A DNA stretch of 12,821 nt from Thermoplasmata archaeon (lineage in GTDB: Archaea; Thermoplasmatota; Thermoplasmata; Lutacidiplasmatales; UBA184), in contig JASIDM010000165.1 of the NCBI GenBank assembly GCA_030044695.1, positions 1 to 12,821 of the forward strand, written 5' to 3'. The notes beneath the pieces are model-generated. The model saw nothing but the letters and a program-made list of their open reading frames with translations. It made no database searches and was not told the origin of the DNA. The position numbers and the translations under genes are program-made. Position 1 is the stretch's first letter, and each line of letters starts with the position of its first letter. Below, piece by piece: positions 6,694-11,872 of the stretch.

Positions 6694-7227
6694 ATGACCG
6701 CGATCGCTCGCCTTCGCGAAGCCCTCTACCGGTCCTGGGACGCGCTACGACCGCCCGAGGTCGCCCACGCGCACTGCGACATCCCGTGCGGTATTTACGA
6801 CCCCCACGAAGCGCAGATCGCCGCGCTCACCGTGCTTCGCATGGACCAGCTGATCGCCGAGGCGCCGGCGCTGGCCGCGGACGCCAAACCCGAGGATCGG
6901 GCCGCCTACGTCGCCAAGCTCGCGCGCTACACGGCGGTCAAGGAGCAGCACGCCGAGCGGGTCAAGCACGAGGTCCGCGTCATCTGGGGGGACTACGTCA
7001 CGCCGGACCACGCCAAGCAGCATCCCCAACTGGCGGAGCTCGTCGTCAAGATCCTCAAGCAGTCCTCCAAGGCCCGGCAGTCGACGGCCATCGCGGACGC
7101 GCAGGATCTCCTCAAGCTGGTCCAGGAGTTCGCGGAGATCTTCTGGCAGACCAAGGGCGCGAAGACCCGCCGTCAACCGTCGTTGCAGAAGTCCGGCGGC
7201 GAGCTCGTCGTCCCCGTCGCGGCGTAG
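6694..7227 (+). CDS. sodN: Nickel superoxide dismutase precursor
   Basis: Ni-SOD turns superoxide into oxygen and hydrogen peroxide in the cytosol, using a nickel ion held by an N-terminal hook that exists only after a propeptide is removed. The 177-residue precursor has a 26-residue propeptide ending VAHA, then HCDIPCGIYDP: His27, Cys28 and Cys32 correspond to His1, Cys2 and Cys6 of the mature enzyme, and Asp3, Pro5 and Tyr9 are kept. Further matches to the Streptomyces enzyme are the KEQ-AE--KH-V segment, W-DY--P-H and IFW-TK. The helical core is intact, and about 20 residues (RRQPSLQKSGGELVVPVAA end) extend past the usual C-terminus. The two residues aligned with Glu17 and Arg47 of Streptomyces Ni-SOD are Ala and His here. 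sodX lies divergently 30 bases away; hutH follows 25 bases downstream. Confidence 0.96.
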   Translation: MTAIARLREALYRSWDALRPPEVAHAHCDIPCGIYDPHEAQIAALTVLRMDQLIAEAPALAADAKPEDRAAYVAKLARYTAVKEQHAERVKHEVRVIWGDYVTPDHAKQHPQLAELVVKILKQSSKARQSTAIADAQDLLKLVQEFAEIFWQTKGAKTRRQPSLQKSGGELVVPVAA

Positions 7228-7252
7228 GGCGCTCGGCGCCGCGGTCGGAGGG

Positions 7253-8782
7253 ATGTCCGAGACCGTCCCGCTGGACGGTCGCTCCCTGACGCCGGAGCGG
7301 TTCCTCGCCGTCGTTCGACGAGGGGAGCGCGTCGCCGTCGCCCCCGAGGCGATCGCCCGGGTCCACGAGAGCCGCCGGTCCGTGGAACGGGCCGTCGACG
7401 CGGGCCGCGCGGTCTACGGGGTGACGACCGGCTTCGGGGCCCTCGGCTCCGTGACGATCCCTCGCGACCGAGTCCGGGAGCTCCAGCGGTCGCTGGTGCG
7501 CAGCCACGCCAGCGGCACCGGCCCTCCCCTGCCGACGGAGATGGTCCGCGGCCTGCTCCTGCTCCGCCTGAACTCCCTGGCCCGGGGGCTCTCCGGGGTC
7601 CGTCCGGCGCTGCTCGAGCTCCTCGCCGAGCTGCTGAACCGAGGGTTGGTACCCTGGATCCCCGAGCAGGGCTCCGTCGGGGCGTCCGGGGACCTCGCCC
7701 CGCTCGCCCATCTCGCCCTCGCGCTGACCGGCGAGGGCCGATTCCGCGAACCCTCGGGGGGGGCCGCGATCCCCGCCCGGGAGCTGCTCGCCCGGGAGGG
7801 GCTCGCCCCGCTCGAGCTCGAGGCGAAGGAGGGGGTGGCGCTGCTGAACGGAACGGCGCTCATGGCGTCGTACCTCGCCCTCGGCGTCGCGGACGCGAGA
7901 GCGCTGCTCGACGCCGCGACCGTCGCCGGCGGCATGGGGGTCGACGCGCTCCTCGGATCGCCCCAGTCGTTCGACGACCGCCTCGGGGAGGCTCGTGGGG
8001 CCCCGGACGAGCGGGCGGTCGCCGCCTCGCTCCGTGCGCTCCTGCAGGGGAGCGAGCTCGCGACGGCCCGGAGCTCCTGGAGCGGTCAGGACCCGTACAC
8101 CCTTCGCTGCCTGCCTCAGGTCCTCGGGGCGGTCCGCGGGGGACTCCAGTTCGCGGAGGGCGTCCTCGTCCGCGAGCTCAACGCGGTGACCGACAACCCG
8201 CTCGTCTTCGGCCAGGACGAGTTCGTCAGCGGCGGCAACTTCCATGGTCAATCGCTCGCCTACGCCCTCGACGCCTTGGCCCTCGCCGTCCAGTACGTCG
8301 CCGGGTTCTCCGAGCGAAGGACCTCCCGTCTGGTCCACCCGGCGTTGAACCGGGGCCTGCCCGCCTTCCTCGCTCCCGATCCCGGGGTCACGAGCGGGTT
8401 CATGATCGCGCAGTACGTCGCGGCCGCGCTCGTGAACGAGAACGCGGCCCTCGTGCACCCGGCGAGCGCGTTCAGCCTGCCGACCTCGGCCGATCAGGAG
8501 GATTTCGTCAGCATGGGGGCCTGGGCCGGTGGCAAGCTGCGTCGGGTGCTGGAGAACACGCGGAAGATCGTCGCGATCGAGTGGCTCGTGGCGGGCGCGG
8601 CGCTCGAGGCCCGCCGACCCCGGCACGGCGGCCGGGGCTCCGAGGCGGCGCTCGAGGCGCTGCGACGACGCAGCGAACCGTGGGTCGCCGACCGCAGCGC
8701 CTCGGACGACATCGACCGACTGAGCGCGGCGATCGCGACGGGGGAGCTCGTCCGCGAGGTCCGCGCGCGGGTGCCGTTCTAG
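7253..8782 (+). CDS. hutH: Histidine ammonia-lyase
   Basis: HutH removes ammonia from L-histidine to give urocanate, the first step of histidine breakdown. The 509-residue protein has the family's usual length. The Ala144-Ser145-Gly146 triad in GSVGASGDLAPLAH forms the MIO electrophile. Tyr55 in VYGVTTGFG corresponds to the catalytic Tyr53 of Pseudomonas HAL, and the Ser84-His85 pair (LVRSHASGTG) is the signature that separates HAL from tyrosine and phenylalanine ammonia-lyases. The late motif is TSADQEDFVSMG, with the active-site glutamate. The ATG follows sodN by 25 bases with no TATA box, so it is probably co-transcribed; GGAGGG touches the ATG directly, too close for a good Shine-Dalgarno. 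No other hut genes (hutU, hutI) are in the window. Confidence 0.95.
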   Translation: MSETVPLDGRSLTPERFLAVVRRGERVAVAPEAIARVHESRRSVERAVDAGRAVYGVTTGFGALGSVTIPRDRVRELQRSLVRSHASGTGPPLPTEMVRGLLLLRLNSLARGLSGVRPALLELLAELLNRGLVPWIPEQGSVGASGDLAPLAHLALALTGEGRFREPSGGAAIPARELLAREGLAPLELEAKEGVALLNGTALMASYLALGVADARALLDAATVAGGMGVDALLGSPQSFDDRLGEARGAPDERAVAASLRALLQGSELATARSSWSGQDPYTLRCLPQVLGAVRGGLQFAEGVLVRELNAVTDNPLVFGQDEFVSGGNFHGQSLAYALDALALAVQYVAGFSERRTSRLVHPALNRGLPAFLAPDPGVTSGFMIAQYVAAALVNENAALVHPASAFSLPTSADQEDFVSMGAWAGGKLRRVLENTRKIVAIEWLVAGAALEARRPRHGGRGSEAALEALRRRSEPWVADRSASDDIDRLSAAIATGELVREVRARVPF

Positions 8783-8787
8783 GGCTG

Positions 8788-8814
8788 GGACGAGGCCGTG
8801 GCGGGCCCTCGTCC
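8788..8814. repeat. Small inverted repeat between convergent genes, possible transcription end hairpin
   Basis: GGACGAGG (8788-8795) and CCTCGTCC (8807-8814) are perfect 8-base inverted arms with an 11-base loop, in the 55-base gap between the ends of hutH and the zinc-ribbon gene. There is no T-run after it, so intrinsic termination is doubtful; in such GC-rich DNA chance is possible. Confidence 0.25.
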
Positions 8815-8837
8815 GGCGCGGGGCGGCCCGTACGACG

Positions 8838-9536
8838 TTACGGTGGGGCGGTGCGGGCGGTGGTCGTGGGCACGACCCCCGTCGGTCCGAAGCTGACGGT
8901 CTCCCCGCAGCTCGGGCAGACGTACTGGCTGACGCCCCGATGCCGGAGCGGGGTCTTGCATCGGGGGCAGGGGATCGGCCGCGACGTCACGTACGCGGCG
9001 AGCAGCTCCTGCGAGCGACGCTCCCCGTACGGGCTCCCCGCGGGCGTCGCCCCGGCCTCGGAGGCCGCCGCGGGAGCCCCGGTCCGAGACTCGACCGCGC
9101 CGGTCGCCGTTCGCGAAGCGAACAGCCGGCCGCACTGCGGGCAGACGCTCAGGCTCGGGGAGGTCGCCGCGACCAGGGGAAGGTGGCAGGACGGGCACTC
9201 GGCCCGCAGGCCGCCGGCGCGGACGACCGGCGGAGGAGCCGACAGGGCGGGTCCCAGGTCGGCGTGCGCCTCGGAGATCGGGGGCGAGGTGAGCGTCGGA
9301 GGTGGGTGCGACCACGCGACGGCGACCGGGGGCGCCCAACGAACGACGCGGCGGGCCGGGTCGTAGGCCATCGAGGTCCCGGCTCGCGTCAGCTCCTCCA
9401 CCAGGAGGCGCTCGACCTTGCGGACCCTCCAGGAGAGCGCCGCCGCCAGGCCGGCGACCGAGGCCTCCCTCAAGGAGCGGACCGTCGACCGTAGCGCCTC
9501 GCGGTCGTGCTCCGACGGGCGAAAGAGCAGGCTCAT
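8838..9536 (-). CDS. Winged-helix and double zinc-ribbon protein, function unknown
   Basis: I do not recognise a named family. The 232-residue product starts with a predicted winged helix (about 9-70): helices SEHDREALRSTVRSL, ASVAGLAAALSW and RKVERLLVEEL, then a short wing ending RRVVRW. A Pro/Ala/Ser-rich linker (70-112) leads to a first zinc ribbon, CPSC (114-117) with CPQC (132-135). After a second low-complexity linker a second ribbon follows, CPRC (190-193) with CPSC (207-210). No membrane segment is seen. The layout suggests an archaeal DNA- or RNA-associated regulator, by inference only. The ATG at 9536 is supported both by an AGGAGGT Shine-Dalgarno at 9543-9549 and by an AT-rich box about 26 bases upstream. 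It is divergent from the receiver-like gene at 9727. Confidence 0.8.
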   Translation of the reverse strand: MSLLFRPSEHDREALRSTVRSLREASVAGLAAALSWRVRKVERLLVEELTRAGTSMAYDPARRVVRWAPPVAVAWSHPPPTLTSPPISEAHADLGPALSAPPPVVRAGGLRAECPSCHLPLVAATSPSLSVCPQCGRLFASRTATGAVESRTGAPAAASEAGATPAGSPYGERRSQELLAAYVTSRPIPCPRCKTPLRHRGVSQYVCPSCGETVSFGPTGVVPTTTARTAPP

Positions 9537-9542
9537 CGGCCT

Positions 9543-9564
9543 ACCTCCTCGCGACGGTCAAAAG
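9543..9564 (-). promoter_or_regulatory. Start region of the zinc-ribbon gene: Shine-Dalgarno and TATA-like box
   Basis: On the minus strand AGGAGGT (9549 to 9543) stands six bases before the ATG, an ideal Shine-Dalgarno. CTTTTGA (9564 to 9558) is centred about 26 bases before the ATG and looks like the TATA boxes of the leaderless genes here. Both cannot work fully at once: a start site 26 bases after this box would leave the Shine-Dalgarno out of the mRNA. Confidence 0.45.
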
Positions 9565-9602
9565 AACCTATCGTTCGAGGAGCATCCCCGGCGTGTCCGG
9601 TA

Positions 9603-9663
9603 GGCACCGACAGGGACCGACCGGTCTCGCGGACGGTGCCACCGGTCGGGCCCTGTCGGTGCC
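9603..9663. repeat. Large near-perfect inverted repeat in a divergent promoter region
   Basis: The left arm 9603-9625 (begins GGCACCGACAGGG, ends GACCGGT) and the right arm 9641-9663 (begins ACCGGTC, ends CCCTGTCGGTGCC) are 23-base reverse complements with one mismatch; the loop is 15 bases (9626-9640). It lies between the TATA box of the zinc-ribbon gene (39 bases away) and that of the receiver-like gene (30 bases away). No target-site duplication flanks it and no second copy is in the window. It could be a regulatory site, a small palindromic repeat element, or the template of a hairpin RNA. Confidence 0.85.
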
Positions 9664-9692
9664 CGAGGCCACTATGGGGATACCGCGGCTCT

Positions 9693-9719
9693 CTATATAG
9701 TTGACGCCGATCCTGGAGG
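9693..9719 (+). promoter_or_regulatory. TATA box and Shine-Dalgarno of the receiver-like gene
   Basis: CTATATAG at 9693-9700 is the most canonical TATA box in the window, centred about 30 bases before the GTG at 9727. GGAGG at 9715-9719, seven bases before that GTG, is a well-placed Shine-Dalgarno. Together they favour the GTG over the later ATG at 9790. Confidence 0.55.
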
Positions 9720-9726
9720 CTGGGCG

Positions 9727-10287
9727 GTGACCGCCTCGGGGCCCTTGGCGCCACCGAGAGTTCATCTACTCGACCACGCCCATCGTCACATGGGGAACCC
9801 GCCGGCGCACGGCGGGGATCAGCGGACGTTGTTCGCCTTCGCGACCGGTGGAACGCCAAGCGTCCCGGCGGAGGGGACCGGGGTCACCGGGCCCTCGGCC
9901 GGCGGCCCCGTGCCCGCGGTCCTCTGGGTCCCGGACGAGGACGTCCGTCTGCTCCTGCGGGGGATCCTCACGCTCCAGCGGCATCCCGTGGTCCTCGAGC
10001 TCGCGTCCGCCGAGGCGCTGCACCGGTGGGATCCGCCGGACGTGGCGTTGCTGGTCATCGACGCCGTCTCGGGGGCCGCCCGATGGCGGGAGGAGCTCAC
10101 CGACGCGCTTCGGACCCGGCCCGAGCTGCGGGCGATCGTCCTGCTCCCGAGGGATCGCGAGGGGCTTCGCGCCGAGGCCGAGGCGCTCGGGGCCCGAGCG
10201 ACGCTCGTCCGCCCGTTCGCGGTCCGGGACCTGGTCGAGGCGATCCGCGAGGCCCTGCGGGGCTCCTCGCTCGTTCCGGGGAGCTGA
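9727..10287 (+). CDS. Degenerate response-regulator receiver (pseudo-receiver) protein
   Basis: The 186-residue product has a Gly/Pro-rich, probably disordered N-terminus (1-62), then one receiver-like domain (64-178): first strand AVLWVPDED with acidic Asp70 and Glu71, a central strand VALLVIDAV with Asp112 at the phospho-acceptor place, strand AIVLLPRD, and ATLVRPF leading to the last helix. The conserved Thr/Ser after strand 4 is missing (LLP) and the invariant lysine is Arg162 (RPF instead of KPF). Phosphorylation is therefore doubtful, and it may work as a constitutive or differently gated interaction domain. No DNA-binding output domain is attached. An ATG at 9790 would remove 21 residues without touching the domain. 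Its last 191 bases are antisense to the mutY reading frame. Confidence 0.75.
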   Translation: MTASGPLAPPRVHLLDHAHRHMGNPPAHGGDQRTLFAFATGGTPSVPAEGTGVTGPSAGGPVPAVLWVPDEDVRLLLRGILTLQRHPVVLELASAEALHRWDPPDVALLVIDAVSGAARWREELTDALRTRPELRAIVLLPRDREGLRAEAEALGARATLVRPFAVRDLVEAIREALRGSSLVPGS

Positions 10288-11431
10288 ACGGCCGCCCGGC
10301 ATCACGGCGCGGCCGGCCCGCATCCTCGTCTCCCACCTCCTGAGGAGCCGCGGTGAGCATCTCCACGATCCGCTCGGTCGCCCGAGGCAACGGGAGGCCG
10401 GCGACCTCCCGAAGGGTCGCCCACCGGCGTCGGGCCGAGGTCCGGGGCCGACGACGCGGAGCCCCTTGGAAGACGTGCAGCTCGACCGTGAAGTGGCTGT
10501 AGGCGTGCCGGACGACCCCCAGGGCACGGAGCGGGCCGGCGGTCGCCCCGGTCTCCTCCTGAAGCTCGCGCCGCGCGGACGCCTCGGCGGACTCCCCCGG
10601 CTCGATCTTGCCGCCCGGGAACTCCCACAGGCCCCCGAGGAGACCGTCGTCGGGTCGACGCTGCACCAGCCAGCGATCGCCGAGCGTGAGGGCCACGACC
10701 GCGCCGCGCACGTGGGGTCGGGCGGACGGTGGCGATCGGTGGGGCAGCAGCTCCGGACGGGCCAGCTCCGTCGCGGCACGGCAGCTGCGGGCCACGGGGC
10801 AGACCCCGCATCGGGGGGATCGGGGGCGGCAGATGGTCTCGCCCAGCTCCATCACGGCCTGGGCGTACTCCCCGGCGTCGCCGGGAGGGATCGACCGCTC
10901 CAGCGCGGCCTCGAGCGACGCCCGCACCGCCGAGCGGCCGACGTCTCGCGTCTCGCGGGTCCAACGGGCCGCCACCCGCAGCGCGTTGGCGTCGATCGGC
11001 ATGACGCGGGCACCGAAGGCGATCGCGGCGATCGCCCGGGCCGTGTACGGACCCACCCCGGGGAGCGTGGCGAGGGTCTCCACCGAGCGCGGCAGCTCCC
11101 CCCTGTGCTGCCGGACGATCACCCGCGCGGCCGCGTGCAGCCTGCGGGCCCGGGCGTAGTAGCCCGCCCCTTGCCAGACCTTGAGGACCTGCGCGGTCCG
11201 GGCCCGGGCCAGCGTCGAGAGGTCCGGGAACCGGGCGAGGAACCGCTCGAAGTACGGCGCCGCCTGGTCGACGCGCGTCTGCTGGAGCAGGACCTCCGCG
11301 ACCCAGATGCGATACGGCTCCTTCGAGGCGCGCCAGGGGAGCGGTCGGCGATGGGTCCGATACCAAGCGAGGACGGCCGCCGGCACGCCCGCCGGAACGG
11401 CCGATCCACCCTCGCCGGACCGACGCGGCAC
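10097..11431 (-). CDS. mutY: A/G-specific adenine DNA glycosylase MutY with C-terminal MutT-like Nudix domain
   Basis: MutY removes adenine paired with 8-oxoguanine in base-excision repair. In the 444-residue reading, Glu46 (AEVLLQQTRV) is the catalytic glutamate, the helix-hairpin-helix is LPGVGPYTARAIA (123-135) followed by catalytic Asp147 (PIDANALR), and the 4Fe-4S loop has Cys201-x6-Cys208-x2-Cys211-x5-Cys217. The C-terminal domain (about 240-360) has the 8-oxoG-reading YSH motif (311-313, in RHAYSHF) and an intact Nudix box, G274-x5-E280-x7-R288-E289-x2-E292-E293-x-G295. Residues after about 362 are an Arg/Pro/Gly-rich tail encoded antisense to the receiver-like gene; the domain itself ends near nucleotide 10350. 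The GTG at 11431 is chosen because a TTTTAA box lies 32 bases upstream; a later GTG is possible. Confidence 0.93.
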   Translation of the reverse strand: MPRRSGEGGSAVPAGVPAAVLAWYRTHRRPLPWRASKEPYRIWVAEVLLQQTRVDQAAPYFERFLARFPDLSTLARARTAQVLKVWQGAGYYARARRLHAAARVIVRQHRGELPRSVETLATLPGVGPYTARAIAAIAFGARVMPIDANALRVAARWTRETRDVGRSAVRASLEAALERSIPPGDAGEYAQAVMELGETICRPRSPRCGVCPVARSCRAATELARPELLPHRSPPSARPHVRGAVVALTLGDRWLVQRRPDDGLLGGLWEFPGGKIEPGESAEASARRELQEETGATAGPLRALGVVRHAYSHFTVELHVFQGAPRRRPRTSARRRWATLREVAGLPLPRATERIVEMLTAAPQEVGDEDAGRPRRDAGRPFSSPERARSPAGPRGSPRPGPGPRTGGRASLGPRAPRPRREAPRDPSGAGRSPAARAGSEARR

Positions 11432-11457
11432 GACCTCGACCGCGAGACGAAACACAT

Positions 11458-11466
11458 CCTTAAAAC
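11458..11466. promoter_or_regulatory. TATA region shared by trx and mutY
   Basis: CCTTAAAAC on the plus strand reads GTTTTAAGG on the minus strand and is the only AT-rich run in the 69 bases between the divergent starts. It is centred 38 bases before the thioredoxin ATG (11501) and 32 bases before the mutY GTG (11431), so one box may serve both directions. Confidence 0.5.
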
Positions 11467-11500
11467 GGGCCACGAGTTCGAACGCCGGACGGGGACCCTG

Positions 11501-11872
11501 ATGGAGCGGGACGCGCTGGTCCAGGTCGACGATACGACGTTCGAGGCGGAGGTGATCCGCTCGCCCATGCCGGTCGTCGTCGACTTCTACGCGAACTGGT
11601 GCGCCCCGTGCCGCATCATCCAACCCACGCTGCGCGAGCTCGCCGTCCGGCTCTCGGGGCGGGTGAAGTTCGCCGAGGTGAACGTCGACGAGGCGGAGGC
11701 CGTCACGCGGTCGTTCGGGATCCACGCGATCCCCACCTACCTTTTCGTCGAGTCCGGGACCGAACGGGGCCGCGAGGTCGGTCCGATCGATCCCGTGGCG
11801 TTCCGGGCCGTGCTGCGGCGGTACTTCGCCAAGGCGGCCGGCCCTAGTGGCGGAAGACCCTCCACCCCGTGA
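11501..11872 (+). CDS. Thioredoxin-family protein
   Basis: The 123-residue protein has a single thioredoxin fold and no signal peptide, so it acts in the cytosol as a dithiol-disulfide reductant. The active site is NWCAPCRIIQPTL (WCAPC, about residues 34-38), in place of the usual WCGPC; the cis-proline loop is HAIPTYLFVESG and the strand VKFAEVNVDEA is typical. Buried Asp in VVVDFYANW is kept. The last residues (AAGPSGGRPSTP) are a loose tail read antisense to the end of purH, with a 29-base overlap. The ATG is the only good start after the TATA box. A thioredoxin reductase is not in the window, so the electron donor is unknown. Confidence 0.93.
   Translation: MERDALVQVDDTTFEAEVIRSPMPVVVDFYANWCAPCRIIQPTLRELAVRLSGRVKFAEVNVDEAEAVTRSFGIHAIPTYLFVESGTERGREVGPIDPVAFRAVLRRYFAKAAGPSGGRPSTP

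Noticed and set aside
7112..8626. A 504-residue minus-strand frame opposite hutH
   Set aside because: It is antisense to a well-supported hutH, and its sequence is low complexity without motifs.
8788..8814. The small hairpin after hutH as a firm intrinsic terminator
   Set aside because: It has no following T-run and short GC-rich arms that could arise by chance, so it is listed only as a weak repeat.
9603..9663. Inverted repeat as a tRNA, a CRISPR repeat or an insertion-sequence end
   Set aside because: No cloverleaf or T-loop can be drawn, no second spaced copy exists, and there is neither a transposase nor a flanking target duplication.
9727..9789. ATG at 9790 as the start of the receiver-like gene
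   Set aside because: A GGAGG seven bases before the GTG at 9727 and a strong TATA box about 30 bases upstream favour the GTG, although the extra residues carry no domain.
11432..11725. Longer MutY with an N-terminal extension reaching back to 11725
   Set aside because: The extension would be antisense to the thioredoxin gene and lacks any MutY-family sequence; the promoter box at 11458-11466 lies inside it.
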